A stretch of 47,731 bases of DNA. Source: a virus. Shown piece after piece: positions 33,666 to 40,928 of this stretch (position 1 is its first letter; each line of letters begins with the position of its first letter). Location: positions 1 through 47,731 of IMG/VR virus record IMGVR_UViG_3300043540_000243. One strand, written 5' to 3'. A program made the translations under genes and the position numbers. Below the pieces are notes generated by a model that was given only the letters and a program-made list of their open reading frames with translations, was not told the DNA's origin and did not search any database.

Positions 33666-35357
33666 TTACTCCACAATGTTGACGCGCATGCCTTCGACCG
33701 CGCGGTACCTGCCGCTGCCATCTGCCGGCAGCAGAAACCCGAGTTCAACCAGTTCCTTTAGCGCTTCGGAAACCCGCGGCGACGGCGTTATGCCCATGCC
33801 GCGCTCAGTAATGGCGGCGATGATTTCCGACGGACGCTTGCCGCTGGACAGTGCACCGTCGGCGATGAGCACGGCGATGCGCCCCTTGGCGTTCGAGCTG
33901 TCCATCTTGATCGTGCGGCGCTCGACGCGGACCTCAATCTCAGGCTTCGAATGCGCAATGGTGGCGAGGATGCCAGGCGCTTCTTTGGCCAGGCGTTCCT
34001 TTATGTGCTGGTAGATTGAGTCAGCGTCGTCTGTTCTCGGGAACGTTTGGCCATTCAGTGGAACCATGGGCTTATTCGGTTCCGGTTCTGCGACAAACGG
34101 CGCCGGCAGCGTCTTGTTTTCGAGCTCGACGATGCGCGCCCGGAGCGCTTCGATTTCCCGCTGGGCTTTCTCGTAAAGCGGCTTGTACATGTCATCCTCG
34201 TTTGCTTCGGAATTGGAATTGCCGTAGGCTTCCCCATCTGGTTTCAGGAACATTCCCGGTGGCTCGTAAACGACGTGCGCAACCTTGGGTGCGTGCCCGG
34301 GCGGAAGATCATCATGCGGTGGATACGCCGTGCGGACGTCACCGATAGTCGGCTCTAGTGGTGCCTGGCAAACTGCGTTGATGGTTCGGACGGCGGAGTG
34401 GGCAATCCTGCCCGTCGCGATACCAATCGCATCGGCCGCATTTATCCACGTCGGCTGCACGTATGTCTTGTGGACATTGGTTACCCAGCAGGCGAAAAAC
34501 TCGCCCAGCTTCAACTGGGGAATGTCGCCCTCTTTCGGACGCTTGACGCCCTTGGGGATGGCATCGAGCGATCGCCGTATCTCGTTCGGCTCACGCTGCA
34601 CGCCCAGCAGCCAGACCGCGGCGGCGCGCAGGATTTCCTTTTCCACGCCAGCCATGTCCTGCGAGTCGATCCAGATGTAGTTCTTGAGCGCGGCACCTTC
34701 CCGCGCTAACTTGCGGACTTCAACCTTGACTGGAGTGTTGCGGCCTTGCGGGACGAACTTCCATGCCTCGGGGATAATGGTGATGACGTCCTGGGCGTGC
34801 TGATAAATCCATCGAATCGAGGAACTGATCACCAGCAGTTGTAATTCCTCCGGGTACTCACGCACGTCCATGACGTTGAGACCTGGCGCAAGGTCCACAG
34901 ATGGAGTTTTGGGAAGCGACCGGACCAGTGGTACGACTTTAGACAGATACTCTCCCAGCAGCATGAAGATGTCTTTGTCCATGCTGCGCTTAGAGCGCTC
35001 CATCAAGTCAGAGACGTTGCGCTGCACTCCAGCGAGGCCATGGGCGCCCTTGCAGGCCTTTACGATCCAAGCGCGCTCGAACTTCATCCGCTGCTTCATG
35101 GTGGCTTCGAGTATCGACTCGATAAACTCCCAGTCGGCACGTTCCTGGAAGTAGGGCAATATGCGGCGCCCCTGGGAGAATCCGGATTCCCCGCGCTTGG
35201 TGATGAACGCGATGGCGCGGAGACCACTGCGCGAAATCAGTGCTTCGAGAGCCGTAGTTTTGCCGGCCTCCTGGGTCTGTCCGCAGACTGCCATGTGGCG
35301 CAGCGGAATCTCGATCGCTTTGCCAGTGCCAACTTCGTAGCCCAAATGGATGTTCAT
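33666..35357 (-). CDS. HerA/FtsK-like P-loop ATPase with C-terminal winged helix
   Basis: 563 residues. N-terminal start MNIHLGYEVGTGKAIEIPLR leads into Walker A AVCGQTQEAGKTTALEAL (residues about 24-40). Walker B-type DVITIIPEAWKFVP near 190-203 and a sensor-like WLLGVQREPNEIRRSL near 250 follow. This is the HerA/VirB4/FtsK helicase-translocase pattern (DUF87-like), which works as a hexamer on DNA. Near residues 385-410 there is a coiled coil (YEKAQREIEALRARIVELEN). The last 80 residues have a winged-helix look (SEIIAAITERGMGITPSPRV). Located between int and early genes. Could move phage DNA, load nuclease, or secure partition of an extrachromosomal form; the exact role is unknown. Confidence 0.75.
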   Translation of the reverse strand: MNIHLGYEVGTGKAIEIPLRHMAVCGQTQEAGKTTALEALISRSGLRAIAFITKRGESGFSQGRRILPYFQERADWEFIESILEATMKQRMKFERAWIVKACKGAHGLAGVQRNVSDLMERSKRSMDKDIFMLLGEYLSKVVPLVRSLPKTPSVDLAPGLNVMDVREYPEELQLLVISSSIRWIYQHAQDVITIIPEAWKFVPQGRNTPVKVEVRKLAREGAALKNYIWIDSQDMAGVEKEILRAAAVWLLGVQREPNEIRRSLDAIPKGVKRPKEGDIPQLKLGEFFACWVTNVHKTYVQPTWINAADAIGIATGRIAHSAVRTINAVCQAPLEPTIGDVRTAYPPHDDLPPGHAPKVAHVVYEPPGMFLKPDGEAYGNSNSEANEDDMYKPLYEKAQREIEALRARIVELENKTLPAPFVAEPEPNKPMVPLNGQTFPRTDDADSIYQHIKERLAKEAPGILATIAHSKPEIEVRVERRTIKMDSSNAKGRIAVLIADGALSSGKRPSEIIAAITERGMGITPSPRVSEALKELVELGFLLPADGSGRYRAVEGMRVNIVE

Positions 35358-35368
35358 CGTTTCGTTTC

Positions 35369-35677
35369 CTACACTGTGGATACTGAATCAAACTCCACAT
35401 AGGTCAAGTCTGTTAAGCGGGTGACTTCTATGCTGCCGTCCTCAAAGCGCTGACGCCACTGGTAGCGTCCATAATTTGGATATTCGAGCGTCCACTCATC
35501 GTCATCGTCGAGCGATTCGACCATCTCTTTGACGTGCTCGGTTTTGCACTCCTGCCACGGCTCACCGCATAGACACAGTTCCTCGTGGACCGCCTCTTTC
35601 AGTTTTTCGCCGGGAACAAGGAAGCACTGCGCACCATCGCCAGTCGTTATCAGGACGTACCATTCGACGCAGCTCAT
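35369..35677 (-). CDS. 102-residue protein with Cys pair, partner of ATPase gene
   Basis: ATG at 35677 with GAGAGCAACTGAAG upstream; the longer in-frame ORF to 35995 is the shadow of the neighbouring zinc-ribbon gene. Text: MSCVEWYVLITTGDGAQCFL, LKEAVHEELCLCGEPWQECK, then acidic DDDDEWTLEYPNYGRYQWRQ. One CLCxxxxxxC cluster. No family recognised. Its stop is 11 bases before the ATPase start. Confidence 0.55.
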   Translation of the reverse strand: MSCVEWYVLITTGDGAQCFLVPGEKLKEAVHEELCLCGEPWQECKTEHVKEMVESLDDDDEWTLEYPNYGRYQWRQRFEDGSIEVTRLTDLTYVEFDSVSTV

Positions 35678-35679
35678 CT

Positions 35680-35868
35680 TCAGTTGCTCTCTTTCGTTGT
35701 GCGCGACGTTGGATCGTCGCAATTTCTGTGTTTCACTTGAGAACCCTCGAACCGGTACTTGTGGCCCTTGAGTATCGGCTTGCCACATTGAGCGCATCGG
35801 CGGCCTTTTGTCGGCAACGGCTGGCCGCACATCAGGCAGAGTTCTCCGGATTGTTGCTGCTTCTTCAG
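35680..35868 (-). CDS. Zinc-ribbon microprotein with no in-frame ATG before its zinc site (possible CTG start)
   Basis: In this frame the protein reads KKQQQSGELCLMCGQPLPTK, then GRRCAQCGKPILKGHKYRFE, then HRNCDDPTSRTTKESN, a clean four-Cys ribbon (CLMC, CAQC). The only in-frame ATG (35832) lies inside the first CxxC and would lose its first Cys. Upstream of that, the sole start-like codon before a stop is CTG at 35868, which overlaps the preceding TGA as CTGA. The stop is 2 bases before the next ATG. So the gene is real by content, with a start that is uncertain and may be CTG. Confidence 0.55.
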   Translation of the reverse strand: MKKQQQSGELCLMCGQPLPTKGRRCAQCGKPILKGHKYRFEGSQVKHRNCDDPTSRTTKESN

Positions 35869-36059
35869 GCTGAGTGGCCTCCATCAAACGGAATCGCATC
35901 GGCCAGCACAAATACCTGAAGTGGTTCGCGCCCCTCGTGTCCAAGGCAGTGGTGCTTACCGTCGTGACACTGGAATAGCGGATGTGTACGATCAATGACG
36001 ATATGCCGCTCGCATCGATCGCAAAACACCATGCGCGGATCCTCTGTCGACTTAAGCAT
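35865..36059 (-). CDS. Small Cys/His-rich protein
   Basis: 64 residues from ATG 36059, which overlaps the preceding gene's TAA by 8 bases. The ATG at 36032 with GAGG upstream is a good alternative (55 residues). Core text MVFCDRCERHIVIDRTHPLF, then QCHDGKHHCLGHEGREPLQV: a zinc-finger-like set of Cys and His. No family recognised. The stop overlaps the CTG of the next zinc-ribbon ORF. Confidence 0.55.
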   Translation of the reverse strand: MLKSTEDPRMVFCDRCERHIVIDRTHPLFQCHDGKHHCLGHEGREPLQVFVLADAIPFDGGHSA

Positions 36060-36597
36060 TAGCAATCACCTCAAAGATGCCTAGTGGTAACCATCCAACC
36101 GCTCCCTCGTGCGTCCCTCCAACAGCGAGTACAGTCGGGAGATCGAAGAACTCGCCCGGGCTATGCGCTCCGTCTGGGGATAGATGTGGTACTCGGTCCC
36201 CAGGGGTCCAGTAGCCAAGGAATCCAACGACCAAATTCTGTAGCAGTGAGTCCGGATCGAAATCCATATCTTTACCTTTCATCGTCGCGGCGCGCACCGC
36301 GTAGCGGCCAGCGGCACGGATCATGTCAGCAAATTCCGTGCGTGTGACGACGTGTAACTTCTCATATGTACCGAAACTGCAGATAAGAGCCTTGGAAGTC
36401 GTTCCCATCCGAAATACCATCGGTGGAGGTTCAAAACCTTCGTTCTCGGCAGACGGGTCGCCGTATATCCAGTGATCTTTCGGAAGAGGCATTGACATCA
36501 CAGCAAAACCGGAACCGTCGGAAAGCACGCCGGCGTTTTCAATCTCGCCATTACAGGCGTTGGCAATCTGCTGGAGTACATTCTTTTCCTCGCTCAT
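36052..36597 (-). CDS. Unknown 181-residue early protein
   Basis: ATG 36597 with AAAGG at 36607-36611; the upstream in-frame start at 36606 is less well spaced. Mixed alpha/beta, with MSEEKNVLQQIANACNGEIE at the start and AVGGTHEGAVGWLPLGIFEV near the end. No membrane segment or metal site. It lies after the very short 36594 ORF, overlapping it by 4 bases. No family recognised. Confidence 0.6.
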   Translation of the reverse strand: MSEEKNVLQQIANACNGEIENAGVLSDGSGFAVMSMPLPKDHWIYGDPSAENEGFEPPPMVFRMGTTSKALICSFGTYEKLHVVTRTEFADMIRAAGRYAVRAATMKGKDMDFDPDSLLQNLVVGFLGYWTPGDRVPHLSPDGAHSPGEFFDLPTVLAVGGTHEGAVGWLPLGIFEVIANA

Positions 36598-36665
36598 TTC
36601 CACCATCCTTTCAACCTGATTGACAGGCCATCGCTATATTCAACATCGATGTCAATGGAACCCAT
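36594..36665 (-). CDS. Possible 23-residue peptide
   Basis: MGSIDIDVEYSDGLSIRLKG then WWK, ending in an ATGA overlap with the next gene. Fills the only gap in an otherwise overlapping run of genes. No clear ribosome site for its ATG. The protein text reads as a beta hairpin and looks real, but it is too short to be sure. Confidence 0.35.
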   Translation of the reverse strand: MGSIDIDVEYSDGLSIRLKGWWK

Positions 36666-36709
36666 AAGTACCAAGTACAACAGGCACCATCTGATTGTTC
36701 TCAACAAGA

Positions 36710-36871
36710 TCACTTCCTCGCTGGCGGCAGTGGCCGCACTGAATATTCCTTTTTGCTCTCGTCCTTCAGGTACGGGAACTCGTAACAAAACCAGTGTTTC
36801 GGATCGTAATACAGCGGATCCCGCTCGCGTTCCATGGCAGCCAAGACGGCACTGGTATCTGTTTCGTCCAT
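36710..36871 (-). CDS. 53-residue unknown protein
   Basis: Begins 2 bases after the Fis-type gene stop. Reads MDETDTSAVLAAMERERDPL, then YYDPKHWFCYEFPYLKDESK, ending RPLPPARK. GGAGAG lies 9 bases before its ATG. Text has coding character and no frame competitor of quality. No family recognised. Confidence 0.55.
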   Translation of the reverse strand: MDETDTSAVLAAMERERDPLYYDPKHWFCYEFPYLKDESKKEYSVRPLPPARK

Positions 36872-36873
36872 GG

Positions 36874-37155
36874 CTACGCTCTCCGCAGCATTGCTTCACA
36901 TTCGGTGGCGCTGCGCACGGACTTGCGCTTAGACATCTCTCTTCGGATGCCACGCACATCGATGTTCAGGTCGTCGATGTATCGCGACATCGTATTGCGG
37001 TGGACTCCGATGGCACGTGCGGCGCGGCATTGATTCCCACGGTGCTGAGTCAGCACGCTCACCACAAACTCGCGGCGAACAGCTTCTACTGCTTCGTCGA
37101 GCGTGACCTCGGCGCTGACCATTGCTGATACCAATTGCTGTAGTAGGACTCTCAT
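36874..37155 (-). CDS. Fis-type helix-turn-helix DNA-binding protein
   Basis: 93 residues from ATG 37155 (GAGAGGGA upstream). A longer in-frame ORF to 37374 is Arg/Ser shadow. HTH core: VRREFVVSVLTQHRGNQCRA, then ARAIGVHRNTMSRYIDDLNI, matching the HTH_8/Fis family (F..VL..H.GN..RAA..LG..R.TL...). Basic C-terminal tail. Likely a small transcription regulator or architectural protein of the leftward operon, able also to help integrase. Confidence 0.8.
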   Translation of the reverse strand: MRVLLQQLVSAMVSAEVTLDEAVEAVRREFVVSVLTQHRGNQCRAARAIGVHRNTMSRYIDDLNIDVRGIRREMSKRKSVRSATECEAMLRRA

Positions 37156-37249
37156 TCCCTCTCCGCTCCTATGACTGAATAGACAGCGTTCGACCTGCCG
37201 GTACGTTGAAGTCGAACGCTGCCTGTTTCGTTGCCATGGCCTGGACCTC

Positions 37250-37993
37250 TTACGAAATGACCGGTATGTCCTTGATGTCGAGGATGCGGATAAACCGCGC
37301 AACCTCATCGATCGCCGCAATCTGCCACTTGCCGCCATCGGCCTCGGTGAGCATGAGCGTCGGTGACTCGCCACCGCGCGCCCGGAATACGAAATCCGAG
37401 ATAGGTTGGTGGCATTCGGGGAAGGTACGATACGGCGCCAGGCTCACAGTGCGCTTGATTTCGACGTTTTCCTTGATGCCGAGGCCGGCCTTGATCGTGA
37501 CTTTCTGGCTGACTCCGTCGTCCTCGGAGAGACTGGTTGCCTCGGTCGTCATGGCCGATGCAACCTTGAGGACGTACTCGCGGTCCGGTGTATCCGCGAA
37601 CAGAGCAGTGACCGCGATCACGAAACTCTCTTGGTCGAGCCACTTGCCGAACTGGTATTCGGTGAAGTTGACGGGCGAGGCTTCGATGAGCACCTGGCGC
37701 CGACCACACTCGTCGGACACCTTCGACACCAGTTTGACGTTGCGATGGTCAACGACGTGGATGAGGTACTGCTCAAGATCGAACTTCTCGATGTTCTGCT
37801 GGATCAGGTCGGCGAGGCCGTTGAGAGTGGTCACTCTCATCGGCTCGGGAACCGGCAGCTTCACCGGCTGCTCGGGCTGTTGGGGAGAGTCGTACACTTG
37901 GTAGAGTCTCTTACTGGAATAGGTTTTGCCGTTGATTTGAAACGTCGTCGGCGATGCAATTTCCAGAACTCTGTCAATGGCTTCCTTGATCAT
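37250..37993 (-). CDS. Unknown recombination-region protein (possibly DUF2303/YfdQ-like)
   Basis: 247 residues. N-terminal helix MIKEAIDRVLEIASPTTFQI, Pro-rich linker, then the core: LADLIQQNIEKFDLEQYLIH, VDHRNVKLVSKVSDECGRRQ, and EYQFGKWLDQESFVIAVTAL. It ends with a DGGKWQIAAIDEVARFIRIL segment. The HR, EYQFGKW and similar patterns recall DUF2303-type phage proteins (E. coli YfdQ), but this is a weak impression. Next gene (138 residues) is 40 bases upstream in the operon. Confidence 0.6.
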   Translation of the reverse strand: MIKEAIDRVLEIASPTTFQINGKTYSSKRLYQVYDSPQQPEQPVKLPVPEPMRVTTLNGLADLIQQNIEKFDLEQYLIHVVDHRNVKLVSKVSDECGRRQVLIEASPVNFTEYQFGKWLDQESFVIAVTALFADTPDREYVLKVASAMTTEATSLSEDDGVSQKVTIKAGLGIKENVEIKRTVSLAPYRTFPECHQPISDFVFRARGGESPTLMLTEADGGKWQIAAIDEVARFIRILDIKDIPVIS

Positions 37994-38033
37994 TTTCTTA
38001 TCTCGCTTCTGTGAATTGGTACTGCGGTGAAAC

Positions 38034-38450
38034 CTAGTTTCCCTTCAATGGCGGCGCGTATCCCGGTGTTGCCGCCGGTACTCCGGCACCATGAGAATGC
38101 TCACCGATGGGCTTGATTTCCGTCGTCATTGGTTCCTGGAAAAGCGCTTCCTGACGGACATCGGCGTTGAACAGCGTGATCTCCTTGCTGTGCGAGTCCA
38201 TTGCGATGTAGGCCATGGCCTGTCCTGGCTCTGCGCCCGGAAGCTCGGTCTTCACCTCATAGACGATTTGGGCGGTCTGGCCCTTTTTGTCGGGCTTGAC
38301 CTTGATCGTCAGTTTCAGTTTGCGAACGCCCTCGTTTGGCACGTTCGGATCGGCGATGTTCTCAGCAATCTTGACGAAGGCCCTCTGCACGAGAGCCGAC
38401 ATCTCACCGCCAGCGATATTGTTCAGGTCTAATTTCTGGGCGTTGCTCAC
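38034..38450 (-). CDS. Phage protein often labelled 'replication terminator protein'
   Basis: 138 residues from GTG 38450, with AGGAGG 8 bases upstream. Text MSNAQKLDLNNIAGGEMSAL, then AFVKIAENIADPNVPNEGVR, then KLKLTIKVKPDKKGQTAQIV fits the common phage family with 'NI.DPNT....RK..I.....P', which is often annotated as replication terminator. That label is not experimentally firm to my knowledge. The C-terminal 30 residues are Pro/Gly-rich. Sits between DUF5131 and the DUF2303-like gene. Confidence 0.65.
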   Translation of the reverse strand: MSNAQKLDLNNIAGGEMSALVQRAFVKIAENIADPNVPNEGVRKLKLTIKVKPDKKGQTAQIVYEVKTELPGAEPGQAMAYIAMDSHSKEITLFNADVRQEALFQEPMTTEIKPIGEHSHGAGVPAATPGYAPPLKGN

Positions 38451-38469
38451 TGCTACCACCTCCTGTAAG

Positions 38470-39195
38470 TCAGTTCCGTAATCCACCTTCACTACGCATG
38501 AGTGCTAGAGCCTCGTCGTAGCTCATCAGCCGCAATACAAAGCGATTGTTCCGTGCGTCGGGGCCGGACTCACCGCCGACGACAACCCAGTTGATCAGCA
38601 GAGTGTTTAAGTTACGTACTAGAACATCCTCAAGTAAGGGTTCAGCGGACCACCAACGAGTGATCGCTGGCGTTTGCCTCAGAATGTCCAAGTACGCATC
38701 TGCGCACTTTTTCGTCCCCGCACTGACGCCTTCCCAGATGTGTGCGTATTTTGCTGCGGCGATGCCCTTGCCTTCCTCGGTCTGTGTTAAGAAGTGCAAT
38801 CTCCGCTCTGGCCTTTTGGTGAGAATCTGAAAGGTATGACCCTTGTGCAGCGCGCCGGCGAGTGCCATCACTGCATAGACTTCGCTGATCCATTCATCGG
38901 GCACAAACTCGCCGTACAGGTCCGTCATTGAGCACACGAAGAACGTGGACGGCTTGCGAATGTGCAGCGGTTCCTCAAGTACGCGCTGGTCGAGATAGAG
39001 CTCGACTTTGTCTGCCTGATCGACGGCGTAGCGGATTCCGTTGCCGAAGCGCCCGGAGTTCATCCGTTCGGCATAGCAGTTCTTGCATTCGGAAGCTACC
39101 TTGGTGCAGAACCAGCCGCGTTTGCTGGTCTCACGGTTTCGCGCCCGTATTGGGTTCCACGTGCGCTCCGTCCACTCGATTGATGTCTTACTCAT
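38470..39195 (-). CDS. DUF5131 (Gp37/Gp68-like) protein
   Basis: 241 residues. MSKTSIEWTERTWNPIRARN, then TKVASECKNCYAERM, the Cys set of phage DUF5131 proteins, and later FFVCSMTDLYGEFVPDEWI, LTKRPERRLHFL, WWSAEPLLEDV and WVVVGGESGPDARN. All expected blocks are present. The fold is thought to be radical-SAM/TIM-barrel-like with an iron-sulfur site, but the reaction is unknown. It begins 3 bases after a 38-codon ORF. Confidence 0.85.
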   Translation of the reverse strand: MSKTSIEWTERTWNPIRARNRETSKRGWFCTKVASECKNCYAERMNSGRFGNGIRYAVDQADKVELYLDQRVLEEPLHIRKPSTFFVCSMTDLYGEFVPDEWISEVYAVMALAGALHKGHTFQILTKRPERRLHFLTQTEEGKGIAAAKYAHIWEGVSAGTKKCADAYLDILRQTPAITRWWSAEPLLEDVLVRNLNTLLINWVVVGGESGPDARNNRFVLRLMSYDEALALMRSEGGLRN

Positions 39196-39198
39196 TCT

Positions 39199-39315
39199 TC
39201 AGAACAGTCCTTTCACCTGATTGAGCCGGTCCGTGTTGTGCTGCAGCCAGTCTTTGGCTTCGTCGTAAATCTCGGCATAGCCATCGGAGAGCGGCTTGTA
39301 TAGGTCGCTCCTCAG
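39199..39315 (-). CDS. 38-codon ORF with candidate CTG start
   Basis: Between two small genes, the frame reads RSDLYKPLSDGYAEIYDEAK, then DWLQHNTDRLNQVKGLF. It has protein-like character, is free of stops and ends 3 bases before DUF5131. The only start-like codon before the upstream stop is CTG 39315, which overlaps TGA of the preceding gene as CTGA. Same geometry as at 35868. Alternatively it is the 3' part of that gene after a frameshift. Confidence 0.4.
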   Translation of the reverse strand: MRSDLYKPLSDGYAEIYDEAKDWLQHNTDRLNQVKGLF

Positions 39316-39422
39316 CTTCTAGCGACAAGAGTGAAGGTCCTCTGTCCGCGCTGCTTTGCCTTCGCAAAACAGCGGTTGTCTTTTTCGTTCTCGCTGATCT
39401 GAATCACGTCTCCTCCATCCAT
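39312..39422 (-). CDS. 36-residue small protein
   Basis: ATG 39422 gives MDGGDVIQISENEKDNRCFA, then KAKQRGQRTFTLVARS. The end (F.KA..RG..TFTLVA) is a pattern common in longer phage proteins, which continue past this point. So it may be a natural short form or the front of a frameshifted gene whose continuation is the 38-codon ORF. Weak AAAGAAC ribosome site. Confidence 0.45.
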   Translation of the reverse strand: MDGGDVIQISENEKDNRCFAKAKQRGQRTFTLVARS

Positions 39423-39457
39423 ATGTTCTTTGTGGTCACAGCCATACACTGATACTG

Positions 39458-39673
39458 CTAGTGAATGGTTTCCGCTTCCATGGAATCGGCGACGGGAAAC
39501 ATGCCGACGTGGTGCGCAATCTGCTCGCCCATGTCCATATTGAAGCCCGCACGGCAAGCGACACAGTTCGTTACCGGCAACGGCGGATCGTCTAAAAAGA
39601 AGCGAAGAGTCTGCTTGTGATTGCAACGGCGGTTTGTGCATTGGTACGTTACTTCTCTCAATTCTTCTGGCAT
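39458..39673 (-). CDS. 71-residue zinc-ribbon protein
   Basis: ATG 39673 with AGGAGG upstream (spacing about 11). Text: MPEELREVTYQCTNRRCNHK, then TLRFFLDDPPLPVTNCVACR. Cys pairs CTNRRC and CVAC form a ribbon. The longer ORF to 39811 starts in junk. No family recognised. About 144 bases upstream to KTSC hold no convincing gene, only a short frame ending in CMVSREIRERGAVDGLP. Confidence 0.6.
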   Translation of the reverse strand: MPEELREVTYQCTNRRCNHKQTLRFFLDDPPLPVTNCVACRAGFNMDMGEQIAHHVGMFPVADSMEAETIH

Positions 39674-39817
39674 TGATAGACATTCCTCCTGAGATATAGG
39701 TGTGGCGCCGCGTATTTCAAGGAAGGCCATCCACCGCGCCCCGTTCGCGGATCTCCCGCGACACCATGCACGGCGCCACTTGCCAGCAGAGCGGATCGTC
39801 GCCGCTGGCAAACTTGG

Positions 39818-40030
39818 TTACAGCGCCTTACCGGGAATCTTGCGAATGTGATCCGCGAAGAACTTCCCTTTTGATTCCGACTTCATAAAGTTTCGGTGGA
39901 CTTCCGGCGAGACCCCTTCGTACTGGTAGGTCTTGCCACTGGAAAAAGTCACCTGCAAGTGGCCGGTTTTGTCGTCGTAACCGATCGACTTGATGCTGCT
40001 GGAACTAACTGCGGTGTGTTGCATAGGCAT
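39818..40030 (-). CDS. KTSC domain protein
   Basis: 70 residues; matches the KTSC pattern: VSSSSIKSIGYDDKTGHLQV, then FSSGKTYQYEGVSPEVHRNF, then MKSESKGKFFADHIRKI. KTSC domains occur alone in phages and fused to lysyl-tRNA synthetases; nucleic-acid binding has been suggested. AAAAGGAGAACACC precedes the ATG. Upstream, in the 64-base gap, lies a GTAAATGAGG site. Confidence 0.88.
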   Translation of the reverse strand: MPMQHTAVSSSSIKSIGYDDKTGHLQVTFSSGKTYQYEGVSPEVHRNFMKSESKGKFFADHIRKIPGKAL

Positions 40031-40057
40031 GGTGTTCTCCTTTTCAGTACTGCTATT

Positions 40058-40071
40058 TGCACCTCATTTAC
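40058..40071 (-). repeat. Dispersed 14-bp site, copy 5
   Basis: GTAAATGAGGTGCA, 13 of 14, in the gap upstream of the KTSC gene, same direction as transcription. Confidence 0.65.
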
Positions 40072-40094
40072 CAACTACCACAGAACCTGAAATC

Positions 40095-40910
40095 TTAGCG
40101 TTTCCGTCCAGTTGTGCGCGGTTCAAGCTTCGAGTAGGCCCGGACGCCCGGGATATTGGTCGCGCCCTTGAGCGCCTTGACGACCTTGCCGATCGCCGAT
40201 TCGTTGATCAACAGGTACTCGCGCGGTACGGCGTTTGCATCGGCGATCTCGAAATACCAGTTCTCCACCATGGAGCCCTGCCCTTCCACTTTGGCGCTGA
40301 CAGTCTCCGGTACCACGACCGGTACGGTTGGCACAATGACCGGAGCCACAGGAGCGACCACGACAGGAGTCGCAAGAATGGCCCTGGCGACTTCAGGCTT
40401 GCCTGCAGCTTCAGCAGCGATGGCCTCATTTATCCGAGTCTCTTCCGCCTTGCGCTGCGCTTCCTCGTGGGCTTTGCGTGCTGCTTCTTCCGCAGCCTTG
40501 CGTGCTTCCTCCTCGGCCTGGCGCTGCGCTTCTCGTTGCTGCCGATCGAGCTCTTCCTGTATCCGACGGCACTCGGTTTCATACGCCGACAGCTTAGAGC
40601 GGATAATTGTGTCGGGTTCGTCGAGATTGTCGAGGTGCCTCTTCTCCTGTGAGCAGATAGCCTTCCATGTGTCATAGGCCTTTTTCTTCGACTCGACGAA
40701 GTCGGAAATGATGTCCTTGCGGAGTTCGGCGATGCCATTCAGCAGATCCCACGCGATCTGCTTGGTCTCGGCGTCGCGGACCACGAGCGCTACAGCGCGG
40801 TCAAGCAGGCCATTGCGCTTGGTTTCAATCTTTTCGATCGCCTGCTCCATTGCCTGCTCGGCAATAAGCGGCGCGAGGGTGTGAGAAGTTTCTACGGCTG
40901 GTGTGGCCAT
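40095..40910 (-). CDS. Coiled-coil early protein
   Basis: 271 residues. Residues 1-120 are helical (MEQAIEKIETKRNGLLDRAV). Residues 120-165 are a strong Glu/Gln/Lys/Arg/Ala coiled coil (EELDRQQREAQRQAEEEARK). It has a Val/Pro hinge, then a compact C-terminal domain (WYFEIADANAVPREYLLINE). This layout is common for phage proteins beside recombination nucleases. Likely an accessory or scaffolding partner for recombination; not a recognised enzyme. AAGGAAA before the ATG. Confidence 0.65.
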   Translation of the reverse strand: MATPAVETSHTLAPLIAEQAMEQAIEKIETKRNGLLDRAVALVVRDAETKQIAWDLLNGIAELRKDIISDFVESKKKAYDTWKAICSQEKRHLDNLDEPDTIIRSKLSAYETECRRIQEELDRQQREAQRQAEEEARKAAEEAARKAHEEAQRKAEETRINEAIAAEAAGKPEVARAILATPVVVAPVAPVIVPTVPVVVPETVSAKVEGQGSMVENWYFEIADANAVPREYLLINESAIGKVVKALKGATNIPGVRAYSKLEPRTTGRKR

Positions 40911-40928
40911 GATGAATGTTTCCTTTCC

